Part shown: in pieces, positions 50,037 to 59,600 of the stretch | Layout of the letters: each line of letters opens with the position of its first letter | Numbering within the stretch: the first letter of the stretch is position 1 | Assembly: GCF_013415885.1 (NCBI RefSeq) | Contig: NZ_CP058910.1 | Coordinates: 186,001 to 250,000 of the forward strand | From: Halosimplex rubrum | Lineage (GTDB): Archaea > Halobacteriota > Halobacteria > Halobacteriales > Haloarculaceae | DNA length: 64,000 nt | Direction of reading: 5' to 3' | Made by a program: the position numbers and the translations under genes | Notes under the pieces: generated by a model | The model's input: only the letters and a program-made list of their open reading frames with translations | Databases searched by the model: none | Told to the model about the DNA's origin: nothing

Positions 50037-50279
50037 GTGTCTCGGCCCTATTCCGGACGGGAACTGATCAACGCGCTTCGGAAGTGGAACTTCCGGCGCG
50101 TCGATCAGACCGGGAGTCACGTGAAACTCCGGTACGTCGACCCGAACACGGGCGAGAAACGGACCGTCACGGTCCCGTTGCACGACGAAGTCGCGACCGA
50201 CACGCTCCGTTCTATCGCGGACCAGGCCGGTGCCGAGGACTTTCAGTCGTTTCTCGACGCGATCGACGACCTCGTGTAG
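50037..50279 (+). CDS. HicA family mRNA-interferase toxin
   Basis: 80 residues from a GTG (MSRPYSGRELINALRKWNF). RRVDQTGSHVKLRYVDP carries the active-site His of the dsRBD-like fold, and TVTVPLHDEVATDTLRSIADQAG gives the second conserved motif (p-H-evk-GTlr-IlkqaG-type). HicA cleaves mRNA until neutralised by HicB. The gene begins 63 bases after hicB and its toxic residues look intact. Confidence 0.88.
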   Translation: MSRPYSGRELINALRKWNFRRVDQTGSHVKLRYVDPNTGEKRTVTVPLHDEVATDTLRSIADQAGAEDFQSFLDAIDDLV

Positions 50280-50344
50280 AGTTCAAGCGGCCCGGCCGGG
50301 ACTGCCGCTCTCGGTTCCACGGATCCATTTCGCCGGAGATCCGG

Positions 50345-50515
50345 TCAGACGAAGTCGACATCGAGTAGCTCGTCGATCCCCTCGACATCGAAGTCGGAGT
50401 CGGCGACGGCAAGCGGTTCGTCGAGGTGTTTCGCCGTCCCTGCGATGAACGCGTCGCGGGCGTCGGGATCGAACACGTCGAGACACCGAAACAGGCAGTG
50501 GAGTCGATAGAGCGG
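50345..50515 (-). pseudogene. remnant of a PIN-domain (VapC-like) toxin, C-terminal part only
   Basis: The last 55-60 codons (LFRCLDVFDPDARDAFIAGTAKHLDEPLAVADSDFDVEGIDELLDVDFV in pieces) resemble the C-terminal PIN motif: D-a-IA-TA and v-DsDFd with acidic metal ligands. Upstream, the frame dissolves into unrelated Arg/Gly-rich sequence. The catalytic N-terminal Asp half is absent, so it cannot be active. It sits directly after hicA, as part of a small toxin-antitoxin patch. Confidence 0.55.
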
Positions 50516-50547
50516 CGCGTCTGAGCGGGCCCGCGGCCGCCGGGCGG

Positions 50548-51909
50548 CTACGCGGCGTCCAGGGCGGCCAGCGCCTCGTCGACGGCGCCGGGCGTCGCGC
50601 GAGCGAGGGCCGCGAACTCGACGTAGTACCTGCCCCGGTCCGCAACCGCGGCCCGCTGGAGGGTCGGCTGGTCCCACTCACGGAGCGACGCGTCGGTGCT
50701 CGCCATCCGCGCGACCGGGTACGCCAGCAGTTCCCGCGCCAGTCGGCGGTCGGCGCTGGCTTCCAGCGCGTCCTCGACGGCGGCGATGGCCGCCTCGCGG
50801 CGCTCGCGCAGGGCCGCCGCACTGTCGACCGACAGCGACTCGCCGCCAGCGACCCGCTCCCGCAGCGACAGGAAGGCGTCGGCCGTCGCGATCCCGTCGT
50901 AGCGAGCGAGCACGTCCGAAGCCGGGTCCGCCGTCGCGCCGCGGTCCGCGAGGTAGTGAGCGTCGCCGTGGAGCTGTCGGAGGGCGGACTCGACCGCTCG
51001 ACCGAGGCCGTCCGCGTCGGTCCCGGCCAGTCCGGCGGCGTCGGTCGCGTCCGGCCCGGGGAGGGCTGCGATCCGCGAGTCCAGCGCCGCCGTCAGCGAC
51101 TCGCGGGCGTCGACGAAGGTCGACGCCAGCGACCGGGAGTCGGTCAGCGCCTCGGAGAACCGCTCGTCGACGTGACGGGCGTCGTCCAGCCGCGCCAGCC
51201 CCTCCGCGATCGTCCCGGCTCGCTTCCCGACCGCGTTCGCGTCGGGTAACCGCTCGGCCTCGGCGTCGGCCGCCGTCGGCGCGTCAGACGACGCCCGCTC
51301 GTAGTCGTCCCACTCGGGCGTGGCCGCGTCGGCCGCCCCCTCGGCCAGCGTCTCGACGATCCCGTGGACGAGCAGCGCCCGAACGGGGTCGGCCGGGTCG
51401 CCGTCGAGCGCCCGGTCTTCGCGGAACGCGCCGGCCTTCCGTTCGAGCGTTCGCCCGCGCGAGCCCACGTCGTGGCGGGAGCGGTCGCCGGTCGCGAACG
51501 CCCACGTGCTCGCGGCGCGCTCGGCCGAGTAGCGCGCGTCGCGGAGGTCGCCGAGCCGCTCCCCCGTCGCCTCGGCGTCGTCCGCGGTCGAGAGGGTCTC
51601 TCGGGCCCGCTCGACGCTGCGCTCGACCAGCGTCCGCGTCGTCTCGTCGGGCGCCGCCTCGGCCGGGAGCGGGTCGGGAACGCCGTCGAGCGTCGACCGG
51701 ACCGCCCGCCGGGCCCTGTCGAAGTGCGACGGGGAGACCAGAACGGGAAACGGCTCGGTCACCGTCGGGAACGACCCCGAGACGGCCGTCGCGACCGCGG
51801 TCGCGTCCAGCGGTGTGGGCTCCGCGTCTCCGCCGCCGAGGCCGCCACAGCCGCCGAGCGCCGCCGCTCCCGCGACCGCCAGCACGCGCCGCCGCGTCGG
51901 TTCGGTCAT
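50548..51909 (-). CDS. Tat lipoprotein of unknown function, paralog 1
   Basis: 453 residues from the ATG at 51909. RRRVLAVAGAAALGGC is a twin-Arg lipoprotein signal with an LGGC lipobox. The mature part is wholly helical, Ala/Arg/Asp-rich. It shares collinear segments with the next protein: ARHVxERFxxxLxDSRSLASTFVDARxSL, ALRQLHGDAHYL, and EDALEASADRRLARELL near the end. A whole-length paralogy to the 52011-53408 gene is therefore clear. No domain recognised. An 18-base promoter module is shared with the 54157 gene. Confidence 0.8.
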   Translation of the reverse strand: MTEPTRRRVLAVAGAAALGGCGGLGGGDAEPTPLDATAVATAVSGSFPTVTEPFPVLVSPSHFDRARRAVRSTLDGVPDPLPAEAAPDETTRTLVERSVERARETLSTADDAEATGERLGDLRDARYSAERAASTWAFATGDRSRHDVGSRGRTLERKAGAFREDRALDGDPADPVRALLVHGIVETLAEGAADAATPEWDDYERASSDAPTAADAEAERLPDANAVGKRAGTIAEGLARLDDARHVDERFSEALTDSRSLASTFVDARESLTAALDSRIAALPGPDATDAAGLAGTDADGLGRAVESALRQLHGDAHYLADRGATADPASDVLARYDGIATADAFLSLRERVAGGESLSVDSAAALRERREAAIAAVEDALEASADRRLARELLAYPVARMASTDASLREWDQPTLQRAAVADRGRYYVEFAALARATPGAVDEALAALDAA

Positions 51910-51933
51910 TGACACGGCTGGTGAGGTAGCGGC

Positions 51934-51951
51934 GCGGTAAATGTCTCGTGG
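51934..51951 (-). promoter_or_regulatory. promoter module of lipoprotein paralog 1
   Basis: The coding strand reads CCACGAGACATTTACCGC; 17 of 18 bases match the module at 54179-54196. The ATTTAC core lies about 30 bases before the ATG at 51909. Confidence 0.6.
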
Positions 51952-52010
51952 TCGCGGACGGGACGGCGGCGGTGGCGGTGGCGGTGGCGGTCACGGCCGA
52001 GGGCAGCGGG

Positions 52011-53408
52011 TCACTCGACGCCGAGGGCGGCCAGCGCCTCGTCCACGGCCGCGGGGACGGCGCCGGCGATCACCTCAATCTCGAGGTAGATGGCGATCTC
52101 GTCGGCGACCCGTTCGAGCTCGACCGGGTCGTCGCCGGCGCGTCGGTCGATGTCGCGGGCCGCGTAGTCGAACCAGCCCGCGAGCGTGGCCAGTTCCGTC
52201 CGCGCGAGTCGCTCGTCCGCGCTCTCGGCCAGCGCGTCTTCGACGGCCGTCACGGCCGCCCGCCGCAGTTCCTCGACGTCCTCGGCGCTCTCGACCGTCC
52301 GGTGCTCGTCGGCGGCGATCCGCTCGCGAAGCGTCTCGAAGCCGCCGATCTGTGCGAGCGTCTCGACCTGCCACAGGATCCGCCCGGGCAGTTCGGTCTC
52401 GGGGACGAACTCCCCCTCGTAGGGAAGGTCGCCGTGTAGTTGGCGCAACGCAGCGCCCGCGACCGTCCCCTCCAGATCGCCACCACCGTCGACGAGACCT
52501 GGGAGGTCCGCGTGCTCGCCGGGCTTGTCTGTCATTCGCGAGTCGATGGTGTCGGCCAGCGAATCGCGGGCGTCGGTGAACGTCGCCGCCAGCGACCGGG
52601 CGTCGGACAGCGACGCGGTGAATCGCTCGCCGACGTGGCGGGCGTCACCGAGCGCGGCGCGGGCCTGTTCGACCTCGCTGGCGCGCTCGCCGACGGTGAG
52701 CGGGGTGACGGGCGAGGACTGGTCGTCGGGCCGCCTCCGACTCAGGTCGTTCTCGCCCTCCCGGACCCACTGCTCGACGAGCGCGTGGACGACCACCGCG
52801 CGAACGGGGCCCTCACCGACGTACTCCCAGTCGTCGCGGAACTCGCTGACGTCCTCGCGGACCGACGCCCGGGCCGAGCGCACGTCCGCGGCGGTCAGCT
52901 CGTCCTCGATAGCGGCCCACGCGGCCTCGACCGCGCGGGCGGGCCCGCGAGCGTGGGCGAGCAGTTCGAGCCGGTCGCGGGCCCCGGTCGCGCGGGCGGG
53001 CCCGCGAGCGTGGGCGAGCAGTTCGAGCCGGTCGCGGGCCCCGGTCGCGCGGACCGCCTCCGCGAGGTGTTCGCGGGCGTGGTCGGCGTGATCGGCGATC
53101 TCCTCGCGCATCGCGCCGTTCGGGAGGTCGTCGGCGGTCAGCGGCAGCGGCGCCGCGCCGAGCATCGCGTGGGCCCGGCCGCGGGAGTCGGCGACGTGGT
53201 CGTCGGTCACGTCGACCGGGAGCGGGTGGTCGATCGTCGGCCCCTCCCGGCCCGCGATCCGCGTGAGGGCCGCCCCGTCGAGCTCCACCGGGTCGGACCC
53301 GAGCGGGTTGGGCAGGGCACCACACCCCGCCAGCAGCGTCGCACCGCCGAGCGCGAGGGCGCCGCGGCGGGTGAACCGCGGGTCGTCCGGTATCGGATCG
53401 TCCGTCAT
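52011..53408 (-). CDS. Tat lipoprotein of unknown function, paralog 2
   Basis: 465 residues from the ATG at 53408, whose first bases overlap the stop of the upstream lipoprotein gene (ATGA). RRGALALGGATLLAGC is the Tat/lipobox. The mature part is helical and paralogous to the 50548-51909 protein. Residues ATGARDRLELLAHARGPAR occur twice in a row because of an exact 57-base tandem duplication. Function unknown; probably an extracytoplasmic, membrane-anchored protein. Confidence 0.8.
   Translation of the reverse strand: MTDDPIPDDPRFTRRGALALGGATLLAGCGALPNPLGSDPVELDGAALTRIAGREGPTIDHPLPVDVTDDHVADSRGRAHAMLGAAPLPLTADDLPNGAMREEIADHADHAREHLAEAVRATGARDRLELLAHARGPARATGARDRLELLAHARGPARAVEAAWAAIEDELTAADVRSARASVREDVSEFRDDWEYVGEGPVRAVVVHALVEQWVREGENDLSRRRPDDQSSPVTPLTVGERASEVEQARAALGDARHVGERFTASLSDARSLAATFTDARDSLADTIDSRMTDKPGEHADLPGLVDGGGDLEGTVAGAALRQLHGDLPYEGEFVPETELPGRILWQVETLAQIGGFETLRERIAADEHRTVESAEDVEELRRAAVTAVEDALAESADERLARTELATLAGWFDYAARDIDRRAGDDPVELERVADEIAIYLEIEVIAGAVPAAVDEALAALGVE
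52933..53046 (-). repeat. 57-base tandem duplication within a lipoprotein gene
   Basis: Bases 52933-52989 and 52990-53046 are two identical 57-base units, adding 19 residues in frame (ATGARDRLELLAHARGPAR twice). The perfect identity implies a recent duplication in this strain or population. Confidence 0.9.
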
Positions 53409-54157
53409 CGGTCCCCCCCGTCGGTGCCGGTCGCGGCGTTCGTCGCGGTCCCAGTGGCCGAGCGTGGCCGGGGCGTCGAGCGAGCGCGCTCGCGCTCGCG
53501 TCCCACCCGGAAACACCGGCCGCTGGCGACGCCGGTGGCGCCCATTTCGAACGCCGCGGGGTCGAGCGCGGCCGGGAGCCGGGCGATGGTGACGCCGGCG
53601 TCGCGTTCGCCGCTCTCGCAGACTACGTCGGCGTCGCGGAGGAACCGACCGTAGCGGGTCTCGACCTCGCCGCTGTCCCAGGTGACGTAACAGAGCACCA
53701 TCCGGTAGCACTCCTCGACCTGGTGCCCTTCGACCAGCAGCGTCTCGCTGTCGAAGTCCGTCTCGGCGACGAACGCCCGGGCGGTCTCGGCGCTGTCGGA
53801 GACCTCGGTCTCGGTCACGCGGTCGGAGACCGCGAACGTCTCGGCGGTCGCCGCGTCGGCGACGAGACCTTCCCACTGGCGGTCGTCCGGGTCGACGGTC
53901 CCGCCGTCGGTCGCTCTGTCGGCGGCGTCAGGGACGAACCACGCGAGCGGATCGCGGTAGTCGGCCTCGTCGGCGCGGAGGGTGACGTAGTCGGGGTCGT
54001 CGACGCGGTCGTCGCCGACAGAGGGAACCGGCTGTGTCGGCGACCCGACGGGGGTGCCGGCGTCGCCTCGGCCGGCGTCGCCGTCGGGACAGCCGGCCAG
54101 GCCGGCGACCAGCCCGACAGCTCCCTGGAGGGCGCGGCGGCGGGTGAGTCGGGGCAT
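53405..54157 (-). CDS. Tat lipoprotein, first gene of operon
   Basis: 250 residues from the ATG at 54157. RRRALQGAVGLVAGLAGC is a Tat lipoprotein signal with a LAGC lipobox. The mature protein (Asp/Thr-rich) has four or so cysteines (EECYRMVLCYV, VVCESGE, GRCFRV) that could form two disulfides outside the cell. Not similar to the next two lipoproteins, but co-transcribed and overlapping with paralog 2. Function unknown. Confidence 0.8.
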   Translation of the reverse strand: MPRLTRRRALQGAVGLVAGLAGCPDGDAGRGDAGTPVGSPTQPVPSVGDDRVDDPDYVTLRADEADYRDPLAWFVPDAADRATDGGTVDPDDRQWEGLVADAATAETFAVSDRVTETEVSDSAETARAFVAETDFDSETLLVEGHQVEECYRMVLCYVTWDSGEVETRYGRFLRDADVVCESGERDAGVTIARLPAALDPAAFEMGATGVASGRCFRVGRERERARSTPRPRSATGTATNAATGTDGGDR

Positions 54158-54178
54158 CGACACGTCCTGCGTGCGTCG

Positions 54179-54196
54179 GCGGTAAATATCTCGTGG
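54179..54196 (-). promoter_or_regulatory. promoter module of the lipoprotein operon
   Basis: The coding strand reads CCACGAGATATTTACCGC, with the ATATTTAC core about 27 bases before the ATG at 54157. It is almost identical to the module at 51934-51951. Confidence 0.6.
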
Positions 54197-54251
54197 CTCG
54201 CCTCGCCCGAGTGCCTCACGTTCAAGTACCGGGGCGGTCGAACGAGGTGGT

Positions 54252-55766
54252 ATGTCCGGCTCCGAACTCGCGGCTCGCGTCCGGGAGGCACAGGCGGTCG
54301 ACCGCGAGGCGTTCGACCGACGAGCCGCCGAGGAGGCCGAGCGACTCAAAGCCGAAGTGACCGACGGCACCTTCGACAACACGGAGGCCATCGTCGGCCT
54401 CGAACTCGAGCTGTACGCCGTCGGCGCCCGCTCGGGCTCGCTCAAGCGGGTGCCCCGCGGGTTGCTCGACCTCATCGGCTTCGAGAAGGAGCTGGGACTG
54501 CACAACGCCGAGATGCAGACCAGCCCCCAGCCGCTCAACGAGCACGGTCTCGTCGCACAGGAGCAGGAACTGAAGGCGAACCTCGCGCCCGCCCTGAAGC
54601 GGACCGCTCGCGACGAGATCCGCCTCGTCAGCGACGGCATGTGGACGGTCCCCCCCACTGGAGAGACCGCGACCGACTACCTCTGTGACTCGGTCGAACA
54701 GGACGGCGTCCGCATCGCGACCAACATGTCCGACGCCGCCCGCTACCACACGATGGCCAACACGGACTATCCGACGGGGATGCGCGTCGAGGCGCCCCAC
54801 GTCTCGCTGTCGGCCGACACCGTCATGCCCGAGAGCCTCATCACCTCCATCCAGCCGCACTACCAGATCCCCCACGCGCCCGACCTGCCCGAGTACTTCC
54901 GCTACGCGCTGCGCGTGGCCGGTCCGCTGCTCGCCCTGGGCGTCAACGCCCCCTTCTTCCCGCCGGACCTCTACGACGACGCCGACGACGAGGCCATCGT
55001 CGACGACGCCTGGCTGGAGAACCGCATCATCGTCTTCGAGGACGTGCTCAACCCGGCTGCCGACGACGCCCCCGACAAGGTGCGGTTCCCGCCGGACTTC
55101 GACAGCGTCGAGGAAGCCATCGACGACGTCGTCGCCGACGAGACCATCGTCCCGATGGACGTGGAGGCGGGCCAGCGCTTCGACGACGCGTTCGTCCACT
55201 TCCGGCACAAACACGGCAGCTACTGGCGGTGGATCCGCCCGGTCTTCGACGGCCCCACCGAGCCCCAGGCCAACGCCCGCATCGAGTTCCGCCCGCTGCC
55301 CGGTCAGCCCACCGTCCGCGACGCAGTCAGCTTTCAGGCGGTGTTCGCCGGCCTGCTCACCACGCTCACCAGCATCGAACACCCCGTCCGCGCGATGGAC
55401 TGGGAGACCGCCCGCGAGAACTTCTACGCCGCCAGCCGCGAGGGGCTGGCCGCGGACCTCACCTGGATCACCTCCGACGGCGAGGAGACGACCGACCTCG
55501 ACCACATCTACGGCGAACTGTTCGAGGCCGCCCGCCAGGGCCTCGAAACCCAGGGCCTCTCGACCGACGCCGCCCGCCGCTACGTCCGCCCGCTGCGCGA
55601 GCGGGCCGACCGACGGATCACCCCCGCCCGCTGGAAACACGACCACGTCGCCGCCGCCGTCGACCAGAACGTCCCTCTCGCCGAGGCCATCTGGGGGATG
55701 CAGTCGGCCTACGTCGACCATCAGGAGGAGACGCTGCTGGAAGGCACGTTCGTCGACTGGCTGTGA
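54252..55766 (+). CDS. glutamate-cysteine ligase family (GCS2-like) protein
   Basis: 504 residues. NTEAIVGLELELYAV begins the GCS2-type ATP-grasp-like core (E-E metal ligands). LGLHNAEMQTSPQPLNEHGL, SDGMWTVPPTG, ANTDYPTGMRVEAPHVSLSAD and ARIEFRPLPGQPTVRDAVSFQAVFAGL match the family's conserved stretches. Many haloarchaea use gamma-glutamylcysteine in place of glutathione, so a ligase of that kind is plausible; but this long variant may act on other amino acids. Divergent from the lipoprotein operon. Confidence 0.8.
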   Translation: MSGSELAARVREAQAVDREAFDRRAAEEAERLKAEVTDGTFDNTEAIVGLELELYAVGARSGSLKRVPRGLLDLIGFEKELGLHNAEMQTSPQPLNEHGLVAQEQELKANLAPALKRTARDEIRLVSDGMWTVPPTGETATDYLCDSVEQDGVRIATNMSDAARYHTMANTDYPTGMRVEAPHVSLSADTVMPESLITSIQPHYQIPHAPDLPEYFRYALRVAGPLLALGVNAPFFPPDLYDDADDEAIVDDAWLENRIIVFEDVLNPAADDAPDKVRFPPDFDSVEEAIDDVVADETIVPMDVEAGQRFDDAFVHFRHKHGSYWRWIRPVFDGPTEPQANARIEFRPLPGQPTVRDAVSFQAVFAGLLTTLTSIEHPVRAMDWETARENFYAASREGLAADLTWITSDGEETTDLDHIYGELFEAARQGLETQGLSTDAARRYVRPLRERADRRITPARWKHDHVAAAVDQNVPLAEAIWGMQSAYVDHQEETLLEGTFVDWL

Positions 55767-55889
55767 GGACGGCGTCCGTCGTCGCCGACCCGCTCCGAAG
55801 CCACGTCGTCGACCGCGTCGCCGACCGCGTCACTGCCCGGCTGAACCACTCAAAAGGAGAAGCGTTTCAACGGCGCCTCAAACCCGCCC

Positions 55890-56591
55890 TCACCGCTCCG
55901 ACGCCGCAACGTACTGCTCCGGGTCGGGGAGGTCGGATTCTAACACTTCGACGCGCTTGCCGGTCTCCGGGTCGATCCGGAGAATCGCTCGTCGAGAATC
56001 GTTCGGAACGACCGTCTCGACGAGGAGGTCGTCTCTGATTTCGAATCCAGAGCGCCCGTTCTTTCGCCAGCGGCGAGAGCCATCGGTTTCGAATCCGTGG
56101 ACCGAAGCCCCGGATACTCCTTCCTGAACTACGACGAGGTCCCCCAACTGGAAAACATCCTGTATCGGAGAGACGAACGAGACGACCCGGTCCCCGATGG
56201 GCAGTTCAGTCTCCGTCCACCTATCGACGATCTCACCGGTCGACGGTTCGATCTCGTAGTGGTGGTCGTCGCTGTTGGTGGCGATGAAACGTCCTGAAAC
56301 CGTCTGCAGATCCATGAACCCGTCGTTGGGCCCACTGTGCTTCGGTTCGCCCACGACCCAATCGTGTCTCCCGCGTTCGTCGAACCCGATGAGGTTCTGA
56401 TTCGTCGCCGGGAGGTCGATGTCGGCGTTTTCCGCGAGCTGTGCGTGGTCACCGACGATTTGTTCCGGCGGTATGATACTGACTACGAGATGGTGCGCAG
56501 ACTCCTCGGCGTCTCGGATCTTCCCTGGGACGGCCCACTCTCGCGAATCGATCGTCACAGAACTTCTGTTACTCTCGTAGGTAGCATCCAT
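55890..56591 (-). CDS. PQQ-like beta-propeller protein, hypothetical
   Basis: 233 residues. Several beta-propeller-like blades (GFDERGRHDWVVGEPKHSGP; GEIVDRWTETELPIGDRV; HGFETDGSRRWRKNG; ILRIDPETGKRVEVL) alternate Trp/Gly/Asp turns as in WD40/PQQ repeats. No N-terminal signal seen. Codon use is less GC-rich at third positions (e.g. TTC/TTT mix, GAT), which suggests acquisition or relaxed selection. Upstream region contains only a weak AT-rich promoter. Confidence 0.6.
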   Translation of the reverse strand: MDATYESNRSSVTIDSREWAVPGKIRDAEESAHHLVVSIIPPEQIVGDHAQLAENADIDLPATNQNLIGFDERGRHDWVVGEPKHSGPNDGFMDLQTVSGRFIATNSDDHHYEIEPSTGEIVDRWTETELPIGDRVVSFVSPIQDVFQLGDLVVVQEGVSGASVHGFETDGSRRWRKNGRSGFEIRDDLLVETVVPNDSRRAILRIDPETGKRVEVLESDLPDPEQYVAASER

Positions 56592-56664
56592 GGGTGATAT
56601 TTGGTACGTACCGTCCGGTTTGAAGCTACAAAACAGTTGTTTCGTGTGACCGATGCTCGAACCC

Positions 56665-59600
56665 TTACGGACTCACGTTACAATCGTGTCCCGAGGAAAC
56701 GGGGAGAGGGTCTCCCGGATCTCCGACCGCTCCCCATCGACCGTCGAATTCACTCTTCTTTGTGAGTTCCTCGATCGATCCGAGCGGTCGCCAGTGGTCG
56801 TCGGGCACCTGACCCGGGCTCCCGACGATCTCGTACTGGATCTCCCCGCCACTCAACTCACCACCGTACTCGGCACTTGCGAGCGCTTCGTCGTCCAGTT
56901 TCGGATAGTTGTTCGGATGGAACCCGCCCGAATAGCTCACTCGCATGTCGACCCCCTCTGGAACGTACGCCTTCGCGATGCAACTGTAGTTCCCCCAGGC
57001 ATCGTTCCCATCACCGACGACGTCTCCGTCCCAGAGAGCGAACGTATCGATTAGGGCAGTCCTGTCGTAGCTACGGACTTCCGGCTGGCGGGCCAACCAG
57101 CTACCACTGGGGCCATAGCCGCTCTCGTTGTCGAAGATCCGCACGAACTGGTCTTCATCGATGTCCGTCGTGAATTCCGTCACGATCCCGGGCTCTCTGT
57201 GCGAGTCGACACCACCGTGACTGGCGAATTCAACGTCGTTCGTATACCGGGCGGTCATGAACCGCTGGATGTCGTGTTCCTCGGCGAGACTCATTCCGTT
57301 GCCGTTCTCGTCGCGCAGGAGGTAATCGAGCGCGTTCTCGATGTTCTCGTGGTCGTAGCGGGTCAGGACGATCGTGTCCCGCCAGGTGGTGGCGACGTCG
57401 TCGTCACCGGCGTCACCGGGTTCGTCCCCGTTGATGAACTCCGCGTAGCGACCCTTGTACCGGTCGGTAGGGAGCTGACAGAACTGCCCCCTCCAGAGCC
57501 GCTCTTGGAGCGAGTCCGAGAGCCCGTCGTACCACTCCATCCCGCTGGTGGCCGAATCGAGCTCCGAGTCACTGTCCTCCTCCAGTTTCTCGGTCAGATC
57601 GTCTTCCTCGCAGTTGTCCGGCCCGGGCGCGTCGAATTCGAATTCCCCGTCGTCGTCGTCCCACTCCAGGGGAACGTCGCTGACCGCGCTGCTCCCCGGC
57701 ACGTAGTCCGCCAGCGACGCTTCGATCGGTCCGCCGCCGTCGTTGATGTTGCTACACTCGTCCGGGTTGATCGCCCCGGGGTTGAACCCGGGCCCGACGT
57801 GGCTCCACGTCGCCGAGCACATGTTCTGCCAGGGCTTGCTGTTGGGACCGCCCTTGATCCGCCAGTCGTCGCCCACCCCGTACCGGGGCTTCGGGTAGAC
57901 GGTCCCGCCGGGCACCGGGATCACCACGGCGGTCGATCCGGAGAAGTTGATCGGGTCGACCTGCCCCACGCGGCGTTTCTGGCCGGCGATCTCCAGGTCG
58001 ACGGGCATCGCCTGGCGGACGTACGTCGTCGTCTTGGGCGACGCCGGCGCGCTGTTGTCCGCCGTCACCTCGAAGCGGCCGTACTCGCCGTTGACCTGGA
58101 CCGACCAGTGGTCGACCGACAGGTACCAGTAGGTCGGCCAGGGCACGATCGGCACCCCGGGGTAGCCGAACGTGTTGTGCTTCCTGACGGCCATCGGGAC
58201 GTGTTGGGTGTCGCCCGCCTCGGTGACGGTCGCGTAACTCGGCCGCACCGCCGGCACCGTCGCACGGCTGACCGGCCCCGTCGTCAGGTACGTCGGCGAG
58301 GCGTCGACCGTGTAGCGGATGTCCCCCAGCAGGTCCGTGTCTGACATCGTCCCCGGGCTGTACAGCGGTCCCGACCCGTCGATCTGGTTCGACGCGAACG
58401 CCAGTCCCTCGTTCATCACGTCCGTCACGCCGTCGACCTCGCTGGAGATTTCGTCGTTCACGTCGCTGGAGGACTCCGACCGCGCGCTCTCGACGCGGTC
58501 GACCCACCGGTGGACCGCGTCGACGTACTCCATGCGCGCCTCGGCGATGGCCTTCTCGCGGGCGCTGTCGTAGCTCCCCGACGTGTCGTAGTAGACGTGG
58601 TGTGACGTGTTGGTGCGCTCGCGCAGCGGGCCGAACACGTCGCTACCGGTCGCCATCTCCGTCGGCGAAACTTGCAGGTCCGAGACGGGTCGAGGCGGCG
58701 CCGACTCGTCGCCGACCACGTGGTCGTGGAGGCCGACCACCTCGTCTTCGAGCGCGGTCTCGAGGTCCGAACGCTCGCTCGCCGAGAGGAACGTGTCGGA
58801 GTTCAGTGTCGTGATACCGGATATCTGGTCGGAGACCGCCGATTCGAGGTCGCCGGCGCTCTCGATCGACCCCGTCGAGATGGCGTCCCCGAAGTTGCCG
58901 TCCGGATCGCCGGGGTCGACGTTCAGCCCCCCGCGGATCGACTCGGCGATGGCCTCCTCGAAGTTCGGGCTCGACCCGGTGTAGGCGCCGTCGGTCCCGT
59001 TGTGCGAGACGTTGATGTCGGGATCGTCGCTGTAGGTCCCGCCGACGGTCACGTCCACCTCCCAGGTGACGCGCTCGTAGTCGGTCCGGTCCTCGTACTC
59101 GTAACACGGACCGGTCGGCGTGGCGGTGCTCGACCCGGACCCCGACGAGCACGGCTCCTGGCGCCTGTATTCGTCCGTCTCCTTCAGGACGTTCGTCACC
59201 TCGACGCGGAACTCGTGGAGGTCGCGGGTCCGCGCCGTCGACTCGTCCCAGACCTCGGTGTGGTCGACGGTGACGTCGGCGGTGCGGTCGACTTTCACGT
59301 TCCCGTCGTCGAAGACCGACCAGCCGCTGCCGGGCGGTGCGGACGCCTCGGGCATCTCCCCGGAGACCTTCGCGGCGCCGCCGGTGCTCGTGGAGACGGA
59401 GTAGGAGTAGATCCGGTCGATCAGCCGCTCGAAGGTGTTGCGCCCGGAGAAATCGGAGGGAAGGTCCTCGTCGATTTCGGGGGCCTCGTCGGTCCCGTTG
59501 GGGTCCTCCTGCTCGGTGTCGTCGCTGTACTCGGGGTCGTAGTCGACCGACTGGGCGAGCACCTCGTCGAGCGCCGGCTCGGCGAACTTGTCGATCTCGA

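Noticed and set aside
56086-56104. T-arm-like GGTTTCGAATCC near 56086 suggestive of a tRNA
   Set aside because: No acceptor or anticodon arm can be drawn around it and it is within the beta-propeller gene.
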